A DNA stretch of 64,000 nucleotides from Cryptomeria japonica (taxonomy: Eukaryota > Streptophyta > Pinopsida > Cupressales > Cupressaceae): NCBI RefSeq assembly GCF_030272615.1, contig NC_081413.1, forward strand, positions 722,949,649-723,013,648, in the 5' to 3' direction. How positions within the stretch are numbered: the first letter of the stretch is position 1; each line of letters opens with the position of its first letter. The notes below the pieces were generated by a model. That model did no database searches and had not been told where the DNA came from. It saw nothing but the letters and a program-made list of their open reading frames with translations. Below, in pieces: positions 1 to 10,695 of the stretch. The position numbers were made by a program, and so were the translations under genes.

Positions 1-195
1 TACAGACCTTAAGGTAGCATTTTTGTACTCTTTTGATTATTTATGACATCCTTTATCATTGATGTCAAAGGGGGAGTAGTATATAGAGAAAAATGCATGT
101 ACAAAGGAGATCACTTGCTTAGAGGGAGCACATCTTTTTGGATTTCAGTTTTGATTTTTCTCATAAGTGTTGCCATCAATGCCAAAGGGGGAGAT
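1..195 (+). other. 3' non-coding tail of copia element P with repeated polypurine tracts
   Basis: No ORF is visible. The stretch carries two polypurine blocks of the type TCAAAGGGGGAG (about 65-76) and CCAAAGGGGGAGA (182-194); the second lies directly before an LTR that begins TGTTGG. This is the usual position of the plus-strand primer of a plus-oriented LTR retrotransposon, so the bases belong to an element whose body lies left of the window. Several spaced polypurine tracts before the 3' LTR are typical of Sirevirus-type Ty1/copia elements. Confidence 0.7.
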
Positions 196-757
196 TGTTG
201 GAATTCTACACTTATATGAGAATAGTTGATGTTGTCATTGATGACAACCAATTGGCACCAACTGGCAATAGGTTTCTACCGGCACCGGCAGGCGCTTACA
301 CCGACATTTAGATTACATCGGTAAAAAAGCATACCGACACTCAAGCCAACATGGGATGAACTTTTGCTTATGTGACTTGTATTGTAAATGTAATTAATTA
401 TTTGTAATCCGACTTGGTATATTGTAAAAGAATCATATATGTATGAGATCTTATAAATCATTTTGATAGGTTATGATATGTTATGTATGGTAGAAGATAA
501 TTGTTTAGTGCCAGCGAAGGTTTTTTGGTTAAGGTATCTATCTGAGCTTAAACTGGTACTGAACCAAACATTAGAGATGCTATTTTGAGCAGTACATTGT
601 ATTGGATTAATTATCCATTTTGAAGTCAATGAGACTTTTCATTGAGCAGTAAGCTCTAGGCTGTTGGCCTCCCTGCATGTGCAGGCCCCTATTGTAAGTA
701 GTATTTATTCATTGGCTAGTGAGTAAATCTTGTGGGTTACAAATCCCACTGAGGTTT
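196..757 (+). mobile_element. 3' LTR of element P, first part (split by D)
   Basis: The LTR starts TGTTGG right after the polypurine tract. It contains ATTGATGACAACCAATTGG and a GGCCTCC..GCAGGCCCC block. It is broken at 757, where element D begins, and resumes at 7428. Bases 753-757 (GGTTT) are one copy of D's target duplication. Joined length is about 760 bp. P's 5' half is outside the window. Confidence 0.75.
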
Positions 758-1817
758 TGTAGGTCCCAGAGACAACTGAGAGGGGGGGGGGGGGGTGAAT
801 CAGTTGTCTAATAAATTCAAACCAAAAACTTATTAACCAACTTAATGCTTAATACCGGTAAATCAGTTAAGTATGCCGGTAGACAGTGTTAACAGTAATT
901 TGCTATACCGGTAAGAATTAATGCATGAAACATAAGCACAAAGTCATCCACAACACATGACACCAATATTTGTACGTGGAAACCTTGTAAGGGAAAAACC
1001 ACGATGGGAAACCTTACCCACAATCAGATGATACTACTGCACATAGTAAGTGTACAAGAGGGGTCTGCACATGTAGAAAGGCCAATAGCCTAGAGCTCAC
1101 TGCTCAATCACAAATGGGAGTCACACTGACTATAGTTGGATGGTTAAATCCACTAAGAATGTAATGCACAAAATTGCATCTTCATATGTTGAATTCAGTA
1201 CTGGTGTAATGCTGATATGCTTCTACAAAAACCTAACTTCACCTTCAAATGATGTCTTCGTGTATGCCTCTGCTTTATCTCGCATATAATTTTACTTGAA
1301 TATTTTTCGCATTCCACACTTGATCTTACAAATAAGATCTTACATTTATACCATACCCTAAGACCAATTTTAGTAGGTCAACTCTACAAGATATTACAAT
1401 AAAAACATTTTACAAACAATACAATATCCGATGCAATAACCGATTGAACATGTCAGCTTAATGCATTTACAACAATAATAAATCATCTCCATAGTGTGCC
1501 ATGCTAATCTGGAAAAGATAAACCTGTCGGTGTAACCCCAGATAACTTGGACCTATTTGTCAGTAAAAGCAAATATGCAAATAAAAATATACCAATGATT
1601 ATTACTTCAAAATAAAGTGTCCACATGATGTCTTTGACATTACCAAGTGTCTTCCATGTCATTCCAGGTACCGGTGAACATTATATCCTGTCGGTTAATC
1701 ATATACTGGTAACTGTTGCACAGTTTACTGTTTGCCGGTGAATGTTGCTGGATCTCCAAAGTAGGTGTATTTAGTAGGTGTTGACATCAATGACAAAACC
1801 ATACCAAAATACCAACA
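758..1817 (-). repeat. Element D 3' LTR (left copy)
   Basis: It is nearly identical to 6382-7422, including the block ACGTGGAAACC..AGGGAAAAACCACG and several CCGGT-centred short palindromes. A poly-G run of about 14 at 782-795 is longer than in the right copy. The end CCAACA is followed by ATCTCCCCCTTT, the complement of the polypurine tract. Confidence 0.92.
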
Positions 1818-2170
1818 ATCTCCCCCTTTAGCATTGACAGCAACAGAAGATGGAAAAACCATCAAAGTGCCAAAATAGAAATGCTAAGTGTAAAACCAAC
1901 AATCTCCTCAAAGTGACAATCTCTCCCTCTGGAAGCAACATGAGTTATTTTATGTTATCCTGTACCAATTTTCACCATAGATATCTCTCCTCAATTGATA
2001 ATATGTTTTTCCATATATCTCTCCCCCTTTGACATCAAATGCCAAAGCTACAAAATTTAAGTCCATACAAAAATACCAACTACTCCCCCTGAGAAGTAGC
2101 TTCCTCATCAAATACCAGAATAAAAGATTTGTCCATTTAATTCTGCCGGTTGATGACATTCATCAACTGT
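1818..2170 (-). other. D region between pol stop and 3' LTR, with several polypurine tracts
   Basis: Read on the minus strand, this non-coding stretch holds at least three purine blocks of the AAAGGGGGAG type: next to the LTR (1818-1832), near 2023-2034 and near 2083-2091. No long conserved ORF is present. The multiple tracts match the Sirevirus arrangement. Confidence 0.65.
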
Positions 2171-3640
2171 CTAAGTCTCTACCGGTGGAGGTATGACTCC
2201 AAGCTGATCTCTGAGATACTCAAAAGTTTCCTTAGGCAAAGGTTTTGTGAAAATATCTGCAAGTTGTTCTTTAGTATTCACATAAACCAGTTTTATCTCC
2301 TTTTCTTCAACTTTTTCCCTTAGAAAATTCAGTTTGATAGAAACATGTTTTGTTTTAGAATGTAATACTGGACTCTTAGATATATCAATTGATGCAGTGT
2401 TATCACAATATATAGTAATAAGTTCCTTGCATTTTACCTTTATGTCTTTCAACATTTGCTTAAGCCAAAGTACCTATGTACAGTTTGTTGCTGCTGCAAC
2501 ATATTCTGATTCTGTTGTTGATAAAGATGTACAACTCTATTTCTTACTTAACCAAGAAACTAATCTCTTTCCAAGAAAGAATGCTCCTCCAGTGGTGCTT
2601 TTTCTATCATCCACATCTCCTGCCCAATTTGCATATGTGTATGCATATAGATAAAATTTTTCATCTTTAGGATACCATAATTCAAGATTTGCCATGCCTT
2701 GTAAGTACCGGAAAATCCTTTTTATTGTTGATTCATGATTTTCCCTAGGATTACTTTGAAATCTAGAAACTATACATACTGCATTCATAATATTAGGTCT
2801 GGTTTGTGTCAAATATAGTAAACCTCCTATCATAGATTTGTATCTAGTTGGATTAACAGGTGTAGAATCATCCCTTTGAGATAATTTGTCATTTGTAGTC
2901 ATAGGTGTGCTTACCGGTTTAGAGTTCTCCATCCCAAATTTCTTAAGTAGTTCTTTCAAGTACTTAGATTGACTCAAAAATATGCCTTTATCAGTCTGTA
3001 AAATCTACAATTCTAAAAAGAATTTTATTTCTCCGATCATAGACATTTCAAATTCTTGCTGCATTTCAAGAGAAAATTCTTTGCATAATTCATCTTCTCC
3101 TCCAAAGATTATATCATCAACAAATACTTCAATAATCAAGATGCCATCATTAGTTACTTTGTAATATAAATTTCTATCTGCATTTCCTTTGGTAAAACCA
3201 ATCTTTAAAAGATACTTATCCAATCTTGCATACCAAGCTCTTGGAGCTTGTTTTAATCCATACAAAGCTTTTCTTAATCTGCAAACCATATCATTGTCAT
3301 CTGTCAAGGAAAATCCATCAGGTTGTTCAATATAGACTTCCTCTTCAAGATCTTCATTCAAAAATGCACATTTAATATCCATTTGATAAACTTTGTAATC
3401 CTTGTGAGCTGCAAAAGCCAAGAATAATCTAACTGCCTCAATTTTGGCTACCAGTGCAAAGGTTTCATTGTAATCAACTCCTTCTTTCTGAGAATATCCC
3501 TTACACACTGGTCTTTCTTTATTTCTGACAACCTTACCATCTTCATTGAGTTTGTTTCTAAATACCCATTTGGTTCCAATTATATTTTTATTTTTAGGTC
3601 GGGGAACTAATGTCCAAGTATATTTTTTTCAATTTGTCCT
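2171..3640 (-). pseudogene. D pol, RT and RNase H part (Ty1/copia), broken
   Basis: The second half of the D polyprotein would copy element RNA into DNA and degrade the RNA strand. Visible motifs are KVYQMDIKCAFLN, LYGLKQAPRAW and FVDDIIFGG (the RT active-site box) in 3005-3508, the linker SQSKYLKELLKKFGM, and RNase H motifs DDRKSTTGGAFFLG, SEYVAAA, CDNTASIDIS and LADIFTKPLP. It ends at a stop at 2171. One nucleotide appears lost near 3620, which shifts this part out of frame with the upstream half. In-frame TAG codons lie at 3005, 2537 and 2474; in related copies B or C the matching residue is Gln. Neighbour copies B and C in this window confirm the expected order. Confidence 0.9.
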
Positions 3641-3822
3641 AATTCTTCTTCCATAGCTTTAATCCAAAATTTATCTTCACATGCCTCATTGATATATAAT
3701 GGTTCAATTTGAGAAATAAGACATACCTCTTCATTTGCCAATCTTCCTCTTGTCATGACTCCTTTAAGTTTGCTTCCACTTATCTGATCTTCAGAATGAT
3801 TCAGTCTTACATACCGAGGTGT

Positions 3823-6252
3823 CTAATTCTGTTGCTTTTCTTCAATTACTGTGGAATCCTCTAATGATACCAGAGTAACTGGATCATCATTTTGTACTGG
3901 TGGATTTATTGTAGGTCCATTTGTCATAATTTCTGTTTCCAGTTCAGAGTCTATGTACCTTGAAGTTCCTCTGAATTGTTCATCAATCTTTACATTTGTA
4001 CTCTCAACAATTTTCTGTAATTTTTTATTAAAACATCTATATGCTTTACTCTTAGATGAATAACCAAGAAATATTCCTTCATCACTTCTAGGATCAAACT
4101 TGCCAATATACTCATCTCTTCTAATATAACATTTACTTCCGAAAATTCTGAAATACTTAAGAGTAGGAGTATTACCAAACCATAGTTCATGAGGGGTCTT
4201 ACCGGTTTCACCTTTGATGTGAACTTTGTTGAATGTATAGACAGTAGTGCTTACTGCCTCTCTCCAGTACACATGTGGTAGATTTGCTTCTGATAACATA
4301 CTTCTTGCTGCATCCAAAATAGTTCTATTTTTTCTTTCAACAACTCCATTTTGTTGTGGAGTCTGAGGTGCTGATAACTGTCTTTTGATTCCATTTACTT
4401 CACAGAATGTATTAAAATCTTTAGATGTGAATTCTCCTCCTTGATCTGATCTTAAACATTTAATTTTCTTACCAGTTTCATTTTCATCCATTGCTTTGAA
4501 TAGTTTGAACTTCCCAAGTGCTTCTGATTTTTCTCTGAGAAAAGTAACCCAACACATTCTAGAATAATCATCAATAATTAGCATGAAATATCTATCACCT
4601 TGTAAGCTTTTAGTTCTAGTTGGATCACATAAATCAGTGTGAATTAAATCAAGGGCATTGTTGGATTTTTCTGGAATACTTTTGAAACTAGCTCTAACTT
4701 GTTTTCCAAATTGACATTCCTTGCAAATTGTATTATGAGGTTTCACAATTTTAGGTAGATCTCTAACTACCTTAGAAGTACTGATTTTTACCATGCAATC
4801 AAAATTTACATGACATAGTCTTTTATGCCATAGCCAACTTTCATCTATATGTGCAATTAAGCATGCCTTTTCACTGTTATTCAAATGAAAGATATTACCT
4901 CTAGTCTGATTACCAGTTGCAATTTCCAAACCAGGTCTATTCATGATTTTGCATTTTCCATTTTTAAATTGTAACTGAAAACCTTTTTCAACTAATTGAC
5001 CAACACTTAAAAGATTATGTTTTAATCCTTCAACATAGTAGACATTGTCAGTGTTATGTTTGCCATCAAGAGATATTGAACCCTTACCTTTGATTGAACA
5101 GGCTTTGTCATCTTCGAATCTTACTAAACCTCCATTGTATTCTTGAAAGTTCAAGAATTTACCTTTGTCTCCAGTCATGTGATGTGAGCATCCTGAGTCA
5201 ATAATCCATTCATCCTTTGATTCAACTTTAGCTGCTAGGGCTTGTTCTACCGGTTGAGTAATAGGTACCGGTTGATCTTCTGTTATAGCAACAAAGACCC
5301 ATCCATTATCTGCTGGATCCTCATCAGAATCATCAGTCACACCTTCATCAGCAATGTAACAAGATTTATCTTTGTTTTTCTTAAATCTGTATCTCTGATA
5401 TTCAGGATTAGGTTTGTATGTTCTTCTAGCTTCTTCTCTTAGTCTAGCATGTCTATCAAGGCATCTTGAAGCCATATGACCAATCTTATTGCAGTTAAAA
5501 CATTTAAAGGGTGCTTTACCTTCATACTTACTTCCAATTGGGCCTTTTGGCATTTTTCTTGCAAATAGTGCTTCAAGTTCTTCAATCTCTTCATTCTCCT
5601 TCCTGGTTTCTTCAAGTTCTCTTGCATAAAAGGCTCTCCAGTCTGATTTGTCAAAGGATGGAGCAGATGATGTTGATGCTTTGAAGGCCAAATCAGTTTT
5701 TATAGTAGTAACAGGACCAAATTCCTCAATTTCAAAAGCTGAAAGTTTTCCAATCAATGTATCCCTAGTTACTAATGTATTAGGCATTGTTCTCAACTCA
5801 TTTATAGCAGTAACCTTCATTTTATATGCCGATGGAAAACGTCTTAAGATTTTTGAAACAATCTCATCTTCACTCAAGGTTCCTCCACAAAATTTGATAC
5901 CCAAAACAATTTCATTTACTCTTTCCATAAAAGCAGAAATCCTTTCATCTTCTTCCATTTTCAGATGTTCATACTTGACTCGGAAGCTTTCAAGTTTTGC
6001 AATTTTGACTGTGGAATCCCCTTCATTCAGTGTTTCCAAATGATCCCAAATAGCTTTTGCAGTGGACCTATCTGATAATCCCATGATTTGTTGGTCTGAT
6101 AATGCGCTCAAGAGTGCTTCTCTTGCTTTGCAATCATTTTCTTCATCTTTAGCTAAAGTAGTGGGAGTAGTCTGACCAGCTACAGTAGCAGTATAACCAT
6201 TCTTAGTAACTTCCCAAATGTCTTTACCAATGCAATTCAGATGTGTCTCCAT
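3823..6252 (-). pseudogene. D gag-protease-integrase polyprotein, 809-residue open part
   Basis: This is the longest intact reading frame in the window. Residues 1-240 are a copia gag (capsid-like) region. Residues 251-264 form a zinc knuckle CFNCNKIGHMASRC that would bind element RNA. Residues 350-354 are the aspartic protease site IIDSG, followed by CSHHMTGDKG. Residues 470-517 are the gag-pre-integrase/zinc-binding part with H..H..C..C. The integrase triad is visible as D540 (LIHTD), D603 (RSDQGG) and E639 (NGVVER), with 35 residues between the last two. The frame ends at a TAG at 3823 just before the expected link to RT. The first Met is probably internal: the same frame runs open upstream for about 26 codons with gag-like sequence (SPKLDGTNYGIWKIR), so the true start is lost. 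Related elements encode one polyprotein. Confidence 0.9.
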
Positions 6253-6367
6253 TCTGATTTTCCATATCCCATAGTTGGTTCCATCAAGTTTAGGACTATC
6301 CTTTCTGAAATAATTAGTAGAAATTGGATCTCCTCAAGTTGTTAAACTTCTACAAAAAGAGGACTAG

Positions 6368-6379
6368 GCTCTGATACCA
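6368..6379 (-). other. D primer binding site (initiator Met tRNA type)
   Basis: On the minus strand this reads TGGTATCAGAGC, the classic plant Ty1/copia site complementary to the 3' end of initiator Met tRNA. It is separated from the 5' LTR (from 6382) by two bases. Confidence 0.9.
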
Positions 6380-6381
6380 AT

Positions 6382-7422
6382 TGTAGGTCCCGGAGACAAC
6401 TGGGAGGGGGGGGTGAATTAGTTGTCTAATAAATTCAAACCAAAAACTTATTAACCAACTTAATGCTTAATACCGGTAAATCAGTTAAGTATGTCGGTAG
6501 ACAGTGTTAATAGTAATTTGCTATACCGGTAAGAATTAATGCATGAAACATAAGCACAAAGTCATCCACAACACATGACACCAATATTTGTACGTGGAAA
6601 CCCTATAAGGGAAAAACCACGGTGGGAAACCTTACCCACAATCAGATGATACTAATGCAGATAGTAAGTGTACAAGAGGGGTCTGCACATGCAGAAAGGC
6701 CAATATCCTAGAGCTCACTGCTCAATCACAAATGGGAGTCACACTAACTATAGTTGGATGGTTAAATCCAATAAGAATGTACTGCACAAAATTGCATCTT
6801 CATATGTTGAATTCAGTACCGGTGTAATGCTGATATGCTTCTACAAAAACCTAACTTCACCTTCAAATGATGTCTTCATGTATGCCTCTGATTTATCTCG
6901 CATATACTTGTACTTGAATCTTTTTCGCATTCCACACTTGATCTTACAAATAAGATCTTACATTTATACCATACCCTAAGACCAATTTTAGTAGGTCAGC
7001 TCTACAAGATATTACAATAAAAACATTTTACAAACAATACAATATCCGATGCAATAACCGATTGAACATGTTAACTTAATGCATTTACAACAATAATAAA
7101 TCATCTCCATAGCGTGCCATGCTAATCTGGAAAAGATAAACCTGTCGGTGTAACCCTAGATAACTTGGACCTATTTGCCGATAAAAGCAAATATGCAAAT
7201 AAGAATATACCAATGATTATTACTTCAAAATAAAGTGTCCACATGATGTCTTCGACATTACCAAGTGTCTTCCATGTCATTCCAGGTACTGGTGAACATT
7301 ATATCCTGCCGGTTAATCATATACCGGTAACTATTGCATAGTTTACTGTTTGCCGGTGAATGTTGTTGGATCTCCAAAGTAGGTGTTGACATCAATGACA
7401 AAACCATACCAAAATACCAACA
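6382..7422 (-). repeat. Element D 5' LTR (right copy)
   Basis: Partner of 758-1817 with a few substitutions and a shorter poly-G run. In minus orientation this is the promoter-bearing LTR. It ends at 7422, followed by the target duplication GGTTT. Confidence 0.92.
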
Positions 7423-7427
7423 GGTTT

Positions 7428-7625
7428 TTCCCACACCGGGTTTCCTCGTTAAAATATCTTGTGTTATGGTGTGTTTCTATATTGTCTCTGCTATTTGTGT
7501 TTACTGCATTAATTCTTGTTTATTAGTACATTGTTTTTGGTGGCAAAGTTATAAATAAGTTTAAATATTCAATCCACCGGTTAGACACTGATTCACCCCC
7601 CCTCTTAGTGTCTTTGGGACTGCCA
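7428..7625 (+). mobile_element. 3' LTR of element P, second part
   Basis: It continues the LTR interrupted by D. Removing D and one GGTTT joins 757 to a GGTTTTTCCCAC..CGGGTTTCC block, a motif shared by most LTRs here. The LTR ends ATTCACCCCCCCTCTTAG..GACTGCCA. The base after 7625 begins element Q's internal remnant. Confidence 0.75.
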
Positions 7626-9400
7626 TTGATTCTAACATCTAGCAGTAAAAATGTTCAAAAAATTGAAAAAGTATAATTAGAGGAATATAATCATGAAAAG
7701 ATTAGGAATTTGGAAAGTTCTTTGTCAGATGTAGAATCACTAAAAATCAAGGAATTAGGGCACAAAGGCTTGGATTTTTGGAGCGATTTTACATGGTTTG
7801 TAGATGAGGATTCGATCAATTTATTTTGAATCATATTGAGGATGGTCATATGATGTTGGAAAAACCCTATCTAATTTTGAAGGAAGCAATATCAAGTATT
7901 TTTGGTCTTTGTGATGTTTGACCCATTCTGGTGAGGAGATCTATCAAGAACAAAGAAATTGAAACCCTAATTGGTTATGTTGCTTATGAAATTTCTGATG
8001 GAATTTCTTATGGAATTTCTCATTGACCTTGTAGTGAGCTATGTTGCTTATGGAATTTCTTTCAAAATTTATTTAAAAAATAGAGAAGGATCAACTTCGG
8101 CTATAGCAGTATATATTGCACATTAAATGGTGAAAGAAAGAAAATATTTTGATTAGTGTGAATTATTATGGACATAATTAGCATAATGAAGGATATCCTT
8201 TTTGATTTGGTTCTTTGATCATGTGCTTAATGTTTTACTTCACAAAATCCTTACCATTGAAAGAGAATGTTGTGTGGAAATCGAATGTTTCTGTTGGAAA
8301 GCAAATTTATAGGTATCTATATTGTTTGGCAGAGAAAGATCATGCATGCAAGAATAATTTCATGGACCTTTAGAAGATGTTATGCTTTGGTCCAGTTCCT
8401 AGCATTGTCGATACTTGTGAGGAGAGTCCTTCCTCTGGTAAAAAAAAATTAAAGAAAAGAATTGATGTGTCTTCTCCAAAACCGATGAAGAAGATGAAGA
8501 GTGAAGAAAAGAAAAATATAATTTTCCTTGATGATCTGGAACCATCTACATAAGCTAAGGAAATTTTGGCTTTAGTTCAAGGTAAAATGGATGAAGATGA
8601 TCTTTGCAGAGTTAAAAACATTTTAAGTATGCTTATGGAAGCAGATGACTTTAAAAAGATTGGATATTTGTGGGTTGTGTGACCTTCATATGATCAAAGA
8701 TAATATTGAAGAAATTTTCGTTGATTATTTGCTCTAGAACAATATTTCTTTGAATAGTATTGCAAATACCCTCCTGGATGTTCTGTTTGAAATGCTTGTA
8801 GACTGTATGAAGCAGCATCCTAAAGAATCAAGTGAAAAAGATAAAGTTCAGGAAGATATGAAGAAAAGGTGTGCCTATTCTCAAAAGAGATTGTTTGAAT
8901 ATATTAATGGTATGAAATATTGTATTGGAGAAGTAGCTAGAGTGTATAAGTATTGTCTTCAATGACCCGCGACTATGGAACATTTCAAAACTAAAATTGA
9001 TTCCATTGAGTCTAAGTTGAATTCCATGGGTAAATCATTTGACATTTTCAATAATAGAGATGGTGACTAGAGAAAGAAGATAAAATATTTTTAGTTTGCA
9101 CTTATCCATTTCCAAAGGCAAAAAGAAGATGTGAATTTTTTTGGAAAGTAAAGGAGTTAGTTGAAGCCAAATTAGAACATCTTTCTAGTCTCCTTATTGA
9201 AGTAGAAAAGTGTGCAAGGAACTTGTCCATCTTGAGTCCTTATCTAAAGTTGTTGATATGTTGATAGTAAAGGACATTTTAGGTGTGATTCTCAGTTTGA
9301 TTGTCAATTCTTGGAAGAACTTTCTTCCAGAACTCAAAGAGAAGTATAAGAGAATTTTCCAAGCAAAGCATAATTTAAAACCTTTCTATAGTGCAATTTT
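7626..9400 (+). pseudogene. Decayed ORF of element Q, unrecognised protein (env-like or cargo ORF?)
   Basis: I do not recognise this protein. Plus-strand reading frames give coherent protein-like stretches broken by stops and shifts: KGLDFWSDFTWFVDEDSI near 7765-7820, EGSTSAIAVYIAH then MVKERKYF near 8084-8145, a lysine/glutamate-rich part with KKMKSEEKKNIIFLDD near 8490-8540, then open frames 8750-8965 and around 8990-9060 with a heptad-like segment KTKIDSIESKLNSMGKSF. No RT, integrase, protease or zinc knuckle motif is seen. It lies between the P insertion and a polypurine region plus 3' LTR, so it sits downstream of where pol would end. Sirevirus elements can carry an extra env-like ORF there; a captured gene or the sole ORF of a non-autonomous element are alternatives. 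The call rests on frame coherence only. Confidence 0.5.
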
Positions 9401-9583
9401 GGTAACCTTTTTTTTGTTACCCATTGTCCTTGATGTCAAAGGGGGAGAGATATAGTCATTTTTGTTAAAGGGGAAGAGATATTGAATATTGATAATTAAG
9501 GAGAATTAAGAAAACATTGTCTAAGGGGGAGATATGGAAGATAAGTTGTAAGTGTTTTGCCATCAATGACAAAGGGGGAGATT
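9401..9583 (+). other. Polypurine-rich 3' region of element Q
   Basis: Four purine blocks are visible: GTCAAAGGGGGAGAGA (about 9434-9449), TTAAAGGGGAAGAG, CTAAGGGGGAGA and GACAAAGGGGGAGA (to about 9582). The last directly precedes an LTR starting TGTTAGA. It is non-coding and of the same type as in P, B and D. Confidence 0.7.
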
Positions 9584-10695
9584 GTTAGATATACTTGATT
9601 GGTTGTCATTGATGTCAATTCTAGTGATCCAAATTGGTCCTGATATTGTAGTATATAGTATTTGTAGTGTATGTTGAAGTATGTTGAACATTGGTAGTGC
9701 AGAACAGTGGAAGATAGGTATGTATGTATGAAAGGTAGTCAGCAGTGGTTGTAAGTATGTTGCTAGTATACTCTTCCGATAGACTGTTGCTTTGAAATTG
9801 TGTACTTTCAATTCATGGAGAGTGTCTAAGTTTTGGTGTTGGTTGTGGCAATTAGTTTCATGCTCTGGATGTATATTCTTTAATGATAATACAGTCTGGT
9901 GGTATTCAGTTATCAATTCTTAAGATTGTAGTGCTCCACATTCTTGTCTCAATGTAGATATGATAGCACATTTTTGGTATGTTGGTTGTCATTGCTCAAG
10001 ATTGTTGTATTCAAGTTTTGGTGCTCTGAAAATTGTGCTCTAGATGTTGTGCCCCAAAGATATATTCAGTTGTGCAGTGTTTGATAGTTCTATGAGCTCC
10101 AATTTTCCTCTGGTTTTTATGTAATGATTCATGTCTTTAACTTTCTTTATGCTGAGTTGGATCATGTTCTTCATACTTTGGAAGAGTTTTCTTATGGAAT
10201 TTCAAGGATATGTTCATTCTGGGTCAGGTCGACCTTGAATTTTTTTATCATTGTTTTGCTTCTGTGATTGTAGCGTGTGATCTAACCGTTGGAATATCTT
10301 TTGGGAAAGTGTATTTGAGGTTGACTTGATGTATGTTCTTATTGGTACACATACATATATATACACATACATATTATGTTCGAAGATATGAGAAGTATAA
10401 GTGATAAAAAGGTAATGAGAAATGGAGCGAGAGAGTTGTGGGTGAAGAAGAAAAGAATAATTAGCGCGATAATATTTTGAGTGTGATTGGAGTAGTCAAA
10501 TAGTGAATGAGTTGTAGAGTTTCTTATCTAGATCTACTGCAAGTTGTTGATGTGTTGTCTAAGCTTAACAAGAACTGATCCCATACATATGTAGATGCAA
10601 TTTTCTCAGTTCATTCTTATCTTTTCTTGGTAGTTAAAGTCTTCTAGCAGTAAGCCATTGTAATTTGAGCAATGAGCCCTCTGCCAGTGAGCCTT
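9584..10695 (+). mobile_element. 3' LTR of element Q, first part (split by G1)
   Basis: It begins TGTTAGATATAC after the polypurine tract and includes TTGTCATTGATGTCAATTC. It is cut at 10695 by G1; bases 10691-10695 (GCCTT) are one copy of G1's target duplication. The LTR resumes at 16873. Its sequence is clearly different from P's LTR, so P and Q are separate families. Joined length is about 1.36 kb. Confidence 0.7.

Larger units (their letters stand above)
758..7422 (-). mobile_element. Element D: Ty1/copia (Sirevirus-like) retrotransposon, nested in P's LTR
   Basis: LTRs of 1060 bp (758-1817) and 1041 bp (6382-7422) flank a minus-strand gag-pol region. Both LTRs start TGTAGGTCC and end CCAACA on the plus strand. 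A perfect 5-bp target duplication GGTTT lies at 753-757 and 7423-7427. The primer binding site abuts the right LTR and the polypurine tract abuts the left one, as expected for minus orientation. Domain order gag, protease, integrase, RT, RNase H is that of Ty1/copia. The coding part is damaged by one frameshift and four in-frame TAG codons, so this copy is not autonomous now. Confidence 0.93.

Noticed and set aside
196-7625. Treating P's LTR as the 5' LTR of element Q
   Set aside because: It follows a polypurine tract, so it is a 3' LTR, and its sequence differs strongly from Q's LTR at 9584. The weak primer-site resemblance just after 7625 (ATTGATTCTAAC) is not convincing.
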